From: Enterobacteriaceae bacterium 89
GTDB lineage: Bacteria > Pseudomonadota > Gammaproteobacteria > Enterobacterales > Enterobacteriaceae
DNA: 64,000 nt
Direction of reading: 5' to 3'
Assembly (NCBI GenBank): GCA_014156375.1
Contig: RQJH01000002.1
Coordinates: forward strand, 216,331 to 280,330
Shown here: piece after piece, positions 8,821-18,736 of the stretch
Layout of the letters: each line of letters begins with the position of its first letter
How positions within the stretch are numbered: the stretch's first letter is position 1
Program-made: the position numbers and the translations under genes
The notes under the pieces: generated by a model
Seen by the model: the letters and a program-made list of their open reading frames with translations, nothing else
What the model was told of the DNA's origin: nothing
The model's database searches: none

Positions 8821-11800
8821 ATGGCCAACTTTTTTATCGAACGCCCCGTCTTTGCATGGGTTCTCGCCCTTATTCTGATGCTTGCGGGGGTCATGGCCAT
8901 CACCACCTTGCCCGTCTCCCAGTATCCACAGATTGCGCCACCCACCATCACCATCAGCGCGGCCTACCCCGGTGCCGATGCGGCCACGGTCCAGGGGGCC
9001 GTCACCCAGGTTATTGAGCAGAACATGAACGGGCTCGATGGCCTGATGTATATGTCCTCCACCAGCGACGCCGCCGGAAACGCCGCCATCACGCTGACCT
9101 TTACGACCGGGACGGACCCCGATATCGCCCAGGTGCAGGTGGAAAATAAGCTGCAACTCGCGGTGCCATCCCTGCCCCAGGAGGTTCAGCAGCAGGGGAT
9201 TAGCGTCAGCAAATCCGGCAGCAGCATTTTGCTGGTGGCCGCCTTTATTTCCGACAACGACAGCCTCAGCCAGTACGACATCGCCGATTACGTCGCCTCC
9301 AACCTCAAGGATCCGCTGAGCCGCCTTCCCGGCGTCGGCAGCATTCAACTCTTCGGTTCCCCTTACGCCATGCGCGTGTGGCTCAACCCGGTGAAACTCA
9401 ACCAGTTTCAGCTTCAGCCCCAGGACGTTATTGCGCAGATTCAGGCACAGAATAATCAGGTTTCCGGCGGGCAGCTCGGCGGCGCGCCCCAGCCGGACAA
9501 TCAACAGCTGAACGCCTCGATTGTGGTGCAGACCCGATTACAAAACGTGGAGGAGTTTGGCAATATTCTGCTGAAGGTACGTCAGGACGGCTCGCACGTG
9601 CTGCTGCGCGACGTCGCACGGATTGAGCTCGGGGCAGAGAGCTACGGGACTCTCGCCCGCTACAACGGCAAGCCAGCCGCCGGGATTGCGATCAAGCTCG
9701 CCACGGGAGCCAATGCGCTCGATACCGCCAGGCTTGTCCGGGGCGAAATCGCCAGCCTCTCCCCGTGGTTTCCCGCCAGTATGCAGGTGGTCTATCCGTA
9801 CGACACAACGCCCTTCGTGAAAATTTCCATTGAGGGAGTGGTGAAAACGCTGATTGAGGCCGTGGCCCTGGTATTCCTCGTGATGTACCTGTTCCTGCAA
9901 AACCTGCGCGCTACGCTGATCCCCACCCTGGCCGTACCGGTGGTGATCCTCGGGACGTTCGCCGTGCTGGCGATCGCGGGCTTTACCCTCAACACCCTGA
10001 CCCTGTTTGGCATGGTGCTGGCGATTGGCCTGCTGGTCGACGATGCGATCGTGGTGGTGGAGAACGTCGAGCGTGTCATTCAGGAGGAACATCTGTCCCC
10101 CCGCGAGGCGACCCACAAATCAATGAGCCAAATTCAGGGAGCGCTGGTGGGCATTGCCGTGGTGCTTGCGGCGGTGTTCATCCCGATGGGGCTGCTTGGC
10201 GGCTCTACCGGAGAGATTTACCGTCAGTTCTCCGTGACGATTGTTGCCGCGATGATCCTGTCGGTACTGACCGCCATGAGTTTCACTCCGGCGCTGTGCG
10301 CCACGCTGCTCAAATCCGCCCCTGAAGGAGGCCACCAACCTCACCCTTTTTTCGACCGCTTTAACCGCTTTTTCGACCGCGCCACCCAGCACTATACCGA
10401 CAGCACCCGCCGCATCTTGCTGCGCACCGGGCGCTATATGGTGGTCTATCTCGCCATTGTCCTCGGGATGGGCGTGCTGTTTCTGCGCTTGCCGACCTCC
10501 TTTTTACCTGAAGAGGATCAGGGTGTGCTGCTGACGATGGCCCAGCTGCCGCCGGGCGCAACGCTGTCCGCGACGAGCCGCGTTCTGCATGAGGTCAGCG
10601 ACTACTACCTGACGCAGGAGAAAGACAACGTACAGTCGGTATTTACCGTCGGCGGCTTCGGCTTCAGCGGCCAGGGACAAAACAACGGTCTGGCGTTTAT
10701 CAGCCTGAAACCCTGGTCGCAGCGCAGCGCCGAAGCCGACAGCGTCGGGGCCATCCTCGGTCGGGCGACGCTGGCCCTGAGCGCCATCAAGCAGGCTATC
10801 GTCTACCCTTTCAACCTGCCAGCGGTGCCGGAGCTGGGCACCGCTGCCGGGTTTGATATGGAGCTGGTCGATCGGGCAAACCTGGGCCATGCCGCAATGA
10901 TGCAGGCCCGCAACCAGCTGCTGTGAATGGCGGCGCAGTCGCCCGATACGCTTCGCGGCGTGCGTCCTAACGGACTCGAAGACACCCCGTTGTTTCAGGT
11001 TGAGGTCGATGCAGAGAAAGCTGAGGCGATGGGTGTACCGATGGCGAACGTGACTCAGGCGCTCTCAGTGGCCTTCGGCAGCCGCTACGTGAACGACTTT
11101 ATGGACAATGGTCGGGTGAAAAAAGTGTTCGTTCAGGCCGATATGCCGTTTCGTATGCTGCCGGACAATATCGATAGCTGGTATCTGCGTAACGCCAGCG
11201 GCGAAATGGTGCCCGTCAGCGCAATGACGACGACCCACTGGGGTTACGGTTCGCCGCGTCTTGAGCGCTACAACGGTGAACCGGCGATGGAGATCCTGGG
11301 GGAAGCCGCTCCGGGGAAAAGCACTGGTGAAGCGATGGCCATGATGGCCGCGCTGGTGGAAAAACTGCCCGCCGGCGTCGGCTACGACTGGACCGGTATG
11401 TCTTACCAGGAGCGGCTTTCCTCTGGGCAGGCGCCGCTCCTGTATCTGATCTCCATCGTGGTGGTGTTTTTGTGTCTTGCCGCCCTGTACGAGAGCTGGT
11501 CGATCCCGTTTGCGGTGATGCTGGTTGTGCCGCTTGGCGTAACGGGGGCTCTGCTGGCCACCAGCCTGCGCGGGCTCAGCAACGACGTCTATTTTCAGGT
11601 CGGACTGCTGACCACCATTGGCCTGTCGGCGAAGAATGCGATTCTGATTGTCGAGTTTGCCGTGGACCTGATGAAGAAAGACGGCAAAAGCCTGATGGAC
11701 GCCACTCTGGAGGCGGCCCGTATGCGTCTGCGCCCCATCTTGATGACTTCCATGGCGTTTATTTTGGGGGTGATGCCGCTGGTGCTAAGCCACGGTGCGG

Positions 11801-11952
11801 GATCGGCAGCACAAAATGCGGTGGGAACCGGGGTTCTGGGTGGGATGATTGCCGCCACGGTGCTCGCTATCTACTTTGTTCCGGCGTTTATCGTGGTGGT
11901 GTTCCGCGCGTTCGCCTGGTTTAGCCCGGCGCGGCGGAAAAATGGGGAATAG
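8821..11952 (+). pseudogene. AcrB/AcrD-family RND efflux pump interrupted by an in-frame stop
   Basis: Without the stop the frame would encode about 1042 residues, the full length of AcrB-type inner-membrane drug/proton antiporters. All landmarks are present: the N-terminus [13 protein letters not shown], the proton-relay aspartates in [15 protein letters not shown], and the relay lysine in [13 protein letters not shown] single TGA at 10924-10926 splits the frame into 8821-10926 and 10927-11952 without any frame change, inside the periplasmic porter/docking half. The next codon is ATG, so restart is conceivable. No adaptor or outer-membrane channel gene is adjacent. Likely a recent pseudogene; sequencing error or readthrough are alternatives. 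Confidence 0.85.
10924..10926 (+). other. Premature TGA in the RND pump gene
   Basis: The TGA stands where AcrB relatives have a small residue (NQLL-x-xAA). One base substitution, for example from GGA or CGA, would explain it. Homology resumes at the next codon with no insertion or deletion. Confidence 0.8.
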
Positions 11953-11963
11953 CGGGACGATTC

Positions 11964-11988
11964 AGGCCTGCCCGGGTTGGGCAGGCCT
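11964..11988. terminator. Terminator between RND pump and hdeD
   Basis: AGGCCTGCCC/GGGCAGGCCT, a perfect 10-bp stem with a 5-nt loop followed by a T run. It separates the two convergent genes. Confidence 0.85.
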
Positions 11989-11993
11989 TTTTC

Positions 11994-12569
11994 TTATACC
12001 CGTTTTTTACTGAACTGACGAGCCAGGCCGAAGCAGCTGCAGGCGCTGATAATCAGCTCAATTCCGATCACCATCGATACCATTTCAATCGACGCGACCG
12101 GGGTTGCGCTGATAAAGCACCAGGCAATCAGCAGATCGAGCACGCCGATGACCGCCTGCATCCAACTCCCTTTTACCCGACGCAGCCTGAACCAGGTCAT
12201 AATGCGGATCAGGCCACCAAAGCAAAACAGAAAGCCGAGCAAAGCCGCAATGGCAAATAATCCCGTCGCTGGCGAAACGATAAACAGATAGCCCACCACC
12301 ACATAAGCCACGCTAATCAAAATACCTGACACCACTGGCCAGAAATTATGCAGCCGGTTTTTAATCATAATGGCAATAAAGGCAATGCTGCTGCATATTA
12401 ATACCACGCCCAGCACGATGCTTAATATTTCACCCGAGAAAAAGGGAAACACAAAGAACAGCACGCCGCCGATAAACATCAGGCAGGCAATAAATCTGAG
12501 CAGATTTCTCTGTCTTTCCAGCATTCTGCGATCGAGTTTGAACAAAACATCCTGACTGATACTTAACAT
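11994..12569 (-). CDS. hdeD: HdeD-family acid-resistance membrane protein (DUF308)
   Basis: 191 residues with six hydrophobic segments in three repeated helix pairs, the DUF308/HdeD fold. E. coli HdeD contributes to acid resistance at high cell density. The start at 12569 has GGAGAAAG before it; the longer frame from 12608 lacks such support. It is divergent from hdeA, as in the E. coli acid-fitness island, which supports the name. Confidence 0.82.
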   Translation of the reverse strand: MLSISQDVLFKLDRRMLERQRNLLRFIACLMFIGGVLFFVFPFFSGEILSIVLGVVLICSSIAFIAIMIKNRLHNFWPVVSGILISVAYVVVGYLFIVSPATGLFAIAALLGFLFCFGGLIRIMTWFRLRRVKGSWMQAVIGVLDLLIAWCFISATPVASIEMVSMVIGIELIISACSCFGLARQFSKKRV

Positions 12570-12814
12570 ACACTTTCTCCATAACAACGTTTTTATTACT
12601 GTCATCATTAATTTACGCCAATGACTGGAAATCCAATAAACGCTGCTTGATAATTTATTCCGATAACCATTTCCGGAAGCAGCCTTAGTACATTGATATC
12701 ATTAGCTTTTTTATCAATAGCAATTTTAGCCACAATAATAAACAGCCCTTTCCCAGGCGAATTCAGGGGATATAATCATCCTGCATCTAAATTTGCATTA
12801 TTAAGGAAAGTAAA

Positions 12815-13123
12815 ATGAAAACATTATCCATCGTCATTCTTGGCGGTATGCTGTTAACCCCAGCCCTGAGCCAGGCCGCAGAAGCGCAAAAACCGGTGAA
12901 CAGCTGGACCTGTGAAGATTTCCTCGCCCTGGACACGTCTTTCCAGCCAACCGCGGTGGGCTTTGCTGAGGCACTGAACAGCAAAGACAAACCTGAAGAT
13001 GCCGTGATGGACGTCAACGGCATTGAAACCGTGACCCCGGCTATCGTTCAGGCCTGCACCCAGAACAAAAATGCCAGCTTTAAAAGCCAGGTCGCCAACG
13101 CAACGGATAAACTCAAAAAATAG
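12815..13123 (+). CDS. hdeA: Periplasmic acid chaperone HdeA
   Basis: 102 residues with a signal peptide ending near SQAAEA and a mature domain matching E. coli HdeA (VNSWTCEDFLALD, FQPTAVGFAEALN, VTPAIVQACTQ). The two cysteines of the single disulfide are present. HdeA unfolds at low pH and prevents aggregation of periplasmic proteins. AAGGAAAG precedes the ATG. Unlike in E. coli, no hdeB follows; a terminator lies directly after the gene. Confidence 0.92.
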   Translation: MKTLSIVILGGMLLTPALSQAAEAQKPVNSWTCEDFLALDTSFQPTAVGFAEALNSKDKPEDAVMDVNGIETVTPAIVQACTQNKNASFKSQVANATDKLKK

Positions 13124-13136
13124 CCTGCCATTGCAG

Positions 13137-13164
13137 AGAATATTCAGAAGGATCTGAATATTCT
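13137..13164 (+). terminator. Terminator after hdeA
   Basis: AGAATATTCAG/CTGAATATTCT, an 11-bp perfect stem with a 6-nt loop followed by TTG. Confidence 0.7.
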
Positions 13165-13267
13165 TTGTCAGGGAGCGGTTCGTCACACCGCTCCCGCTAT
13201 TAGCAACCCTTTTATCAGTAAAAGATAATTCTCTCACCCGCCCGAGCAGCACAATCAGACTCCCGTA

Positions 13268-14275
13268 ATGAAAAACAGCCCTGTTAATAAGCCGACCCGT
13301 TTGGCACTGAATTTACCTGTCGGTTACTTTGGTATCGTACTGGGCCTAATAGGGCTGGGTTTTGCCTGGCAGGATGCACTTTGGTTCTCACCGTTGAGCC
13401 ATAAAGTGGGCGATAGCATCATCATTTTGGCCATCCTGATTTGGGTACCGTTAACCCTGAGCTATCTGTACCGTCTGTTTTTCTATCCAAAGAGCGTTTT
13501 GACGGAGCTGTTCGACCCCATCGTAAGCAGCGAGGTTAGCCTGTTTCCGGCAACCATCATGCAGGTCTCCCTGGCGTTACTCCCCCTGAGCCGCCTCGCC
13601 GCAACCACCGTCTTCGGCGTAGGGCTTGCCCTGCACATCGCTTATACCGTCTGGCATACGTCAAAACTGTGGAGCGGCGCCTACTCTGCCGATGCCACAA
13701 CGCCAGTGCTTTATCTACCCGCCGTCGCCAACAACTTTATCGCCGCCACGATTTGCGGTGCGCTCGGCTACCACAATACAGGCATCCTTCTGATGGGCTC
13801 GGGGCTGTTTTCCTGGCTCAGCCTTGAGCCAGCCATCTTGCAACACCTGCGCCGCAGCGGCGGTTTACCACTATCGCAACGCACCACGCTGGGTGTGCAG
13901 CTCGCTCCCGCGCTGGTCGCCTGTGCAGCCTGGCTCAGCATCAACGGCGGTGACTGCGATCTCTTTGCCAAAATGCTGTTTGGTTACGGTCTTCTGCTGC
14001 TGTTGTTTATTCTGAAGCTCATGCCCTGGTATCTCCCGCAGGCATTCAATGTCTCCTTCTGGAGTTTCTCATTCGGCATTGCGGCTCTCGCCAGTACCGG
14101 TATGCACTTAGGGCGCAGTGCGGCGTCAGGCCTGTTTCATACCCTAGCCCTACCGCTTTTTGTATTTGCGAACGTTGCGATCTTTTACCTGCTGCTGCGC
14201 ACCCTGATAGGAATGCTCAAAGGACAATTTTTTATTTGGGTTGATGCTGACGTTTTACGAAGAACAGGGAAGTGA
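13268..14275 (+). CDS. tehA: TehA-family (SLAC1) tellurite-resistance/dicarboxylate transporter
   Basis: 335 residues with about ten transmembrane helices, beginning with the SLAC1/TehA signature LNLPVGYFGIVLGLIGLGFAW and containing the central helix pattern seen in TehA channels. E. coli TehA is 330 residues, forms a trimeric anion channel, and gives tellurite resistance when overexpressed with TehB. No tehB follows here; the next sequence is the stranded icd 3' end, so in the uninterrupted chromosome tehA and icd were convergent. Confidence 0.85.
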   Translation: MKNSPVNKPTRLALNLPVGYFGIVLGLIGLGFAWQDALWFSPLSHKVGDSIIILAILIWVPLTLSYLYRLFFYPKSVLTELFDPIVSSEVSLFPATIMQVSLALLPLSRLAATTVFGVGLALHIAYTVWHTSKLWSGAYSADATTPVLYLPAVANNFIAATICGALGYHNTGILLMGSGLFSWLSLEPAILQHLRRSGGLPLSQRTTLGVQLAPALVACAAWLSINGGDCDLFAKMLFGYGLLLLLFILKLMPWYLPQAFNVSFWSFSFGIAALASTGMHLGRSAASGLFHTLALPLFVFANVAIFYLLLRTLIGMLKGQFFIWVDADVLRRTGK

Positions 14276-14313
14276 GGGGATGGCGTGAGCATCGCCAAAG
14301 ATAAGCATAAAAA

Positions 14314-14337
14314 AACGGGAACCCATCGGCTCCCGTT
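14314..14337 (-). terminator. Original host icd terminator
   Basis: AACGGGA/TCCCGTT hairpin with an A run on its left, which reads as a T run on the minus strand. It lies just past the stop codon of the displaced icd 3' end and also serves tehA. Confidence 0.75.
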
Positions 14338-14358
14338 ATCGTGTCATTCAGTGTCTGA

Positions 14359-14523
14359 ATTACATATTCGCGATAATCGCGTCGCCAAACTCGCTACATT
14401 TCAGCAACTTAGCGCCTTCCATCAGACGTTCGAAGTCATAAGTCACAGTCTTGGCAGCGATTGCGCCTTCCATGCCTTTAACAATCAGGTCTGCGGCTTC
14501 GAACCACTCCATATGACGAAGCA
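14359..14523 (-). repeat. Left att repeat: displaced host icd 3' end
   Basis: 165 bp match the icd 3' end at 63479-63643 with 11 mismatches by my count. Translated in the icd frame, this copy gives the same last 50-odd residues, ending [12 protein letters not shown] and stop, so all differences are synonymous. Homology stops abruptly at 14523/63643. It is a coding remnant without a start, left behind by integration. Confidence 0.88.
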
Positions 14524-14790
14524 GTAGATCTTAGAGTTGGGCTTTACTATCTGATTTATAATAAATTAGCAGACTATTCATCAATAAGCAGTGCTCATCA
14601 AGTTAAAATCTAACCTACTGTTTTGACTTAAGTTGCCGAGAGTTTTGATAACCATATTTGAGGCTTCAAGTTTGCCTCAGGCACTAACCTAGCTGGTAAT
14701 TTCCGCAATTTGAAACGGAACCAGATCAAGTCCGCTAAGAGCGAAAACCAGACATTTGAGACCTATGTCGTCGAATCGATAGTTTATATG
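14524..14790. other. Non-coding left attachment arm
   Basis: About 270 AT-rich bases between the displaced icd end and the DUF1254 terminator. No gene is seen. A TTTTGATA motif at 14643-14650, followed by ACC, also occurs near the right end (63402-63409 with ACC), so this could contain integrase arm sites. Confidence 0.4.
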
Positions 14791-14812
14791 AAAAAGCCCC
14801 AAAAATGGGGCT
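14791..14812 (-). terminator. Terminator of the DUF1254 operon
   Basis: AGCCCCA/TGGGGCT hairpin with a run of Ts on the minus strand, just past the stop of the downstream DUF1254 gene. Confidence 0.8.
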
Positions 14813-14831
14813 CGGCGATATTTCAGAGAGA

Positions 14832-16295
14832 CTACTTAACCATTTCGATTTTTGGAGGCATCCAGCTGCCATCCAGAATTGGTTTTTCCCCCCAGTAGGC
14901 ACGGATGTAAAGCGAGAAGTTACCGTCTGGTGCCGGCAGCCAGTTGTTAGCTTTGTCGCTGCCCGGATTGATTTTACTGACCAGCAGCGTCAGAGAACCG
15001 TCAGCGTTATACTTCAGATCCTTATTTTTAGTGCCAAGCGAGTAACGGTTAATCTCATTCGGACTGAATAGATGTTTGCTGTTATACAGCGTCAGTGACC
15101 AGAAGCCTTTAACCGGTGGAATTTCCCCTTTCGGGAAGGTCACAGTGTAGGCGTGATCGCCTGAAAGCTGAGCACCCGTACCGTCATTGTCGGTGTAGAA
15201 ATATTGCGTCTCGTCTGGCTTGTTATCGAACATGTTCGATTTCGCGGTGCCGGTACGGTTGTAATAATCCACACCAAACTGCGCATTATTTTTCGAGCGG
15301 TTCCAGCCGTTACCTGCCGGTATACCGTTGTTTTTCCATTTGAAGAATTCAGAAATTACCGTTTTGTCGGTCTCAACAGCAGCTTCATCCATCCATTTAC
15401 GGATTTGCGGATCTTTTTTACCAGCTTCTACCAGATGACGATATTGCGCATACATGGCCTCCTCTCCCGGCAGTGGCGGAACGTTATTCAGGACGTTGGC
15501 CAATTGGTCAAAGAATTTCTCAGGTACGACCCATTTCGTCTCCCCGGCGTCAGGATCGGGCTTATCACCAATGGCCGGGATTTTCGAATATTCAAACGAC
15601 CTCATTTTGCCATTGAATTCGCTCAACGGATAGGTCATCACTTCCTTGATCGGTGCCTGAATGGCAGCACGATCTTCCGGCGTATCATCCATCTGAACGC
15701 GCGGAATTACGTTTGCCATCTCGGTAGAAGAGTGGATCACACCATTAAAGCCTTTCGGCGTTTCGCCTTTCCAGTTCGGGCCGACCAGCAGATAGAACCC
15801 AGGCTTAGTGCCGTAGGGCTTACCGACGTTGCCAATCTGGTTGGTACGAGCATCATATATGGCATATACCCAGAAGCGTTTGCCAAAGTCAGGTACCTGA
15901 ATAACGATCGGCCCTTTATCCAGCTCGAAGAAGCCCAGACCATAAGCCACATCCTGGTTTGGACAGGTGACAAACGTCTCCTGTGGCTTTATGTAATCCG
16001 TGAGCATACTCAGTTGCCCCATCGGCGCCACGGGCACCATGCCGCCATTCAGCGCGGGGTAAGGTGCCTTGGTGATCGTTTCACGGCGGTTAAACTGGTT
16101 CACCATCGGCCAACCCCAGATATAAGCCTGCTGCGCGATGGCCTTTACATAGGCCTCCGGCATGGTGACCTCTGCCGGGGTGGTTGCCAGCTCGCTGAAC
16201 TTTGTCGGGTGCGCAATAGTCAGAGGTGCAGATTGCGCTACAGCACCTGCGCTTAATGCGAGCGCCGTCACCAATGCAAGGTATTTAAATTTCAT
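14832..16295 (-). CDS. DUF1254/DUF1214 periplasmic protein (second gene of pair)
   Basis: 487 residues: a signal peptide (cleavage near residue 20, AVAQS), a DUF1254 domain with the family signature AYIWGWPMVNQFNRRE (about 57-72) and TPNQDVAYG-like segment (here CPNQDVAYGLGFFELDKGP), and a C-terminal DUF1214 domain (about 380-480) with GFWSLTLYNS. No catalytic role is firmly known for the family. It begins 14 bp after the upstream paralogue, so the two form an operon. It belongs to the cargo next to the left att. Confidence 0.8.
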   Translation of the reverse strand: MKFKYLALVTALALSAGAVAQSAPLTIAHPTKFSELATTPAEVTMPEAYVKAIAQQAYIWGWPMVNQFNRRETITKAPYPALNGGMVPVAPMGQLSMLTDYIKPQETFVTCPNQDVAYGLGFFELDKGPIVIQVPDFGKRFWVYAIYDARTNQIGNVGKPYGTKPGFYLLVGPNWKGETPKGFNGVIHSSTEMANVIPRVQMDDTPEDRAAIQAPIKEVMTYPLSEFNGKMRSFEYSKIPAIGDKPDPDAGETKWVVPEKFFDQLANVLNNVPPLPGEEAMYAQYRHLVEAGKKDPQIRKWMDEAAVETDKTVISEFFKWKNNGIPAGNGWNRSKNNAQFGVDYYNRTGTAKSNMFDNKPDETQYFYTDNDGTGAQLSGDHAYTVTFPKGEIPPVKGFWSLTLYNSKHLFSPNEINRYSLGTKNKDLKYNADGSLTLLVSKINPGSDKANNWLPAPDGNFSLYIRAYWGEKPILDGSWMPPKIEMVK

Positions 16296-16309
16296 TCTGT
16301 TTTCCTTTC

Positions 16310-17809
16310 TTACTTATTTGTCTGTACCAGATCGTCCGGAACCCACGTCTGGTCGTAGAAACCATCTTCAGTGCCGTATAAACGCAACGCGACGAGGAAA
16401 TTACGATTCGGAACCGTTTTGATAAACGCATTATCTGCCACGCCATCCGGTTTATTTGGGCCAAACCAGATATCAATGGAACCATCGCTGTTTTTCGGCA
16501 GGTTGTAATATCCGTTAGTGGATGGCAGTAGCTGATCGGTTTCCGGCATGGTGCCATCGGTGATGTTGTATGCAGTCACCGCCCAGAACAGCGCAGCTGG
16601 CGGATTCGGTGGCAGATGCAATTTGTAGGTGTTGCTACCGTCAAGGAACTTGCCGTCTTTATCTTTCGTCGTGTATGGATATTTCGACCCGGCTCCGGTG
16701 GTGTGCATCACCATGGCCGCTGCGCTGGAATAGGCAATCTGGAAAAATGCCGCGCGCTGATTCTCATCCAGTGTGCCGTACTGCATCCATTCTGCCGTTG
16801 CGCCAGCCCAGGAGTTTTCATACTGGCGATCTTTGTAATAAAGCTGACGGTGATCGTCGCGTCCTGCCTGACGACGGGCGAGGATCATTCGCGGTGCGGT
16901 TTCAACAGCTTTCTTTAACAGCTCTTGCTGTTTAGCCGTTGGAGTGAAAGGTTTCCCTTTCACAATGCCGATACTTAACAGTGCGCTGCGTGTTTCGTCC
17001 GGGATCGCGGTGAGTGGTTCATAATCGACAAAATCTTTCAGCTTCTTCCAGTAAGCGCTGTCTGTCGGATACATCATATTGATGCGTTTGCCGCTGGCAT
17101 CCGGGAACTGCATCGGCTTCACTTCTTTTTCTACGTCCCACAGCGGGTAAATACGCGTGGTTTCGGCATTTTTTACCGCAGGCACCGGGTCTGGTTTGCC
17201 GTCACCTTTACCCATAATGGTGCGGAAGAACAGGAACACGTTGTAAGTCGGGGACTTAAATGCGTAATAACCCTGAGGAACCGGGCCTTCATAATCAGGC
17301 GGTAACAGCAGATAAAGGCCGCCACGTGCGCGATCCGGGCCGATAGCTCCGACGTCAGTGATGGTTTTCTGGAAGAAGTCTGTGAACATTCCGATGACGT
17401 TGGCTGGCGCCTTAATCACCAGCGGGCCTGTTTCTTTGAGGTCCAGGTAGCTCATGGAGTAGATGACGTCGCCATTTGGAGTCGGTACTACAGCGCGGCT
17501 GTCCATTCGCTCTTTCCAGATTGGCAGCACGTTGTAGCCCTTACCAAACGTAGCTTCAGACCCGTCGCGTAAGCCGATAGTATTCAGCAGAGGTAAGGTC
17601 TGAATGTAGGCATGAATCGCGTCCTGGTAATACAGCTCATCACTCAGGTTTTGTGCTTCCTGCGCAGGTAACCAGTTGCCGTTGTTCAATTGCTTCATCA
17701 AAGGGGACATAGGGGCAGTGCTCTCTGCCGCGAATGCGCCAGTAGAGGTCAGGCTAGCAGCCATCACGCTGCCGATAAGCAGACGCCGGGTAATTTTGAT
17801 CTTAAACAT
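16310..17809 (-). CDS. DUF1254/DUF1214 periplasmic protein (first gene of pair)
   Basis: 499 residues with a signal peptide that has a twin-arginine-like basic start (KIKITRRLLIG) and cleavage near AFAAE. DUF1254 (about 50-190) and C-terminal DUF1214 (about 370-490) domains are present. It is only distantly similar to its neighbour (YIQTLPLLNTIG in place of YIWGWPMVNQFN), so the pair is an old duplication rather than a recent copy. ATG 17809 follows AAGGAG with good spacing; an in-frame ATG further upstream (17824) is less likely. First gene of a two-gene unit, divergent from an IprA-like regulator. Confidence 0.8.
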   Translation of the reverse strand: MFKIKITRRLLIGSVMAASLTSTGAFAAESTAPMSPLMKQLNNGNWLPAQEAQNLSDELYYQDAIHAYIQTLPLLNTIGLRDGSEATFGKGYNVLPIWKERMDSRAVVPTPNGDVIYSMSYLDLKETGPLVIKAPANVIGMFTDFFQKTITDVGAIGPDRARGGLYLLLPPDYEGPVPQGYYAFKSPTYNVFLFFRTIMGKGDGKPDPVPAVKNAETTRIYPLWDVEKEVKPMQFPDASGKRINMMYPTDSAYWKKLKDFVDYEPLTAIPDETRSALLSIGIVKGKPFTPTAKQQELLKKAVETAPRMILARRQAGRDDHRQLYYKDRQYENSWAGATAEWMQYGTLDENQRAAFFQIAYSSAAAMVMHTTGAGSKYPYTTKDKDGKFLDGSNTYKLHLPPNPPAALFWAVTAYNITDGTMPETDQLLPSTNGYYNLPKNSDGSIDIWFGPNKPDGVADNAFIKTVPNRNFLVALRLYGTEDGFYDQTWVPDDLVQTNK

Positions 17810-17951
17810 CAAAAACTCCTTCAAACAATGAGTTAGGCATCCAAATGAGAATAGCCGAATTATGAAAAAAGTAGAGGTTGATCAGAGGAAGTTATCGACT
17901 TTAAACATTCAACATTTCTGGACGTATAACTGATTCTGTGTTGTTAAAAAA

Positions 17952-17977
17952 AAGACTAAGTCTTGGGTATTAGTCTA
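17952..17977. promoter_or_regulatory. Inverted repeats in the DUF1254/regulator divergent promoter region
   Basis: AAGACT-A-AGTCTT (17952-17964) is a perfect 13-bp palindrome. A further TAGTCT half-site at 17971-17976 can pair with the upstream AGACTA. Located midway between the divergent genes, this is a plausible operator for the adjacent regulator. Confidence 0.4.
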
Positions 17978-18094
17978 CACACGCCTTTTGTTTTCGATAG
18001 TCCATGCCGGGACTTTTGATAAAAAAAATAAAGTTCATCGTTGCCTGGTTAAGAATACAGTGGCATATTGACTTCATTCATTTTGGAGGATTCA

Positions 18095-18736
18095 ATGCGA
18101 TTTGTATTTGAAACGATTCATGAACATTACCGGACGCTTGCGTTAAATAAGCATCAGACTGAGGTTATCGCCTGCGCAGAATCTTTTTCGCTCAAAATGA
18201 ATGAACCCTTGAAACTTGATTTAAATTCAATTTATTTTATTCCGGAAGGAGTGCTATCTATCGCGATGGATGAAGATCCGCGTATTATAGGTACAACCAT
18301 AGAATATATGCCAGTTGGTCTATTGGAATACTTATGCCCGGTGATTTCGTTTAAGTATGTTGCATTAACGCCAGCAAAAGCCCTGAAAATAAGCATAAGT
18401 GACTTTGAAAGGATATTTTTCAATACCTCTGCTAATTATGCCAAAGAGCTAGCCACGATATTGTCATATATGCTAATCGTTGTTTTAGATGTCCACGTCG
18501 AAAGAAGAACTGACTCAGGGTACTACACAATAAAAGCCATGTTACGACGTTATTTGTATCGAAGAACGGTCAACGCACAAGAGAGTGAAGGTATTGCCAA
18601 CTTTATCATTCGTAGGACAAATCTTTCCAGAAGCTATGTTTTTCGTGTACTTGCCGAACTGAAAGAAGGGGAATATATCACTATAAAAAAAGGGAAGCTT
18701 ATTTCTATTGACAAGAAATTACCAAATGATTTTTAG
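18095..18736 (+). CDS. IprA/YaiV-family winged-helix regulator
   Basis: 213 residues. An N-terminal cyclic-nucleotide-binding-like beta region (about 15-115) precedes a helical segment and a C-terminal winged helix (about 145-205) with TNLSRSYVFRVLAEL as the likely helix-turn-helix. The ending, GKLISID, resembles that of E. coli YaiV/IprA (GKLISIN). No cyclic-AMP-binding residues are apparent. ATG 18095 follows GGAGG by 5 nt. Divergent from the DUF1254 pair, so a local regulator is likely. The gene is AT-rich relative to its neighbours, suggesting foreign origin. Confidence 0.7.
   Translation: MRFVFETIHEHYRTLALNKHQTEVIACAESFSLKMNEPLKLDLNSIYFIPEGVLSIAMDEDPRIIGTTIEYMPVGLLEYLCPVISFKYVALTPAKALKISISDFERIFFNTSANYAKELATILSYMLIVVLDVHVERRTDSGYYTIKAMLRRYLYRRTVNAQESEGIANFIIRRTNLSRSYVFRVLAELKEGEYITIKKGKLISIDKKLPNDF

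Noticed and set aside
8803..9504. 233-codon minus-strand frame (and others to 10890)
   Set aside because: Antisense shadows of the GC-rich RND pump gene; compositions are unnatural.
14285..14527. 80-codon plus-strand frame
   Set aside because: It crosses the tehA/icd terminator and reads antisense through the displaced icd 3' end.
15204..16256. 350-codon open frame on the plus strand
   Set aside because: It lies fully antisense to the DUF1254 gene, its translation is Arg/His-rich and low in normal protein character, and it has no ribosome site.
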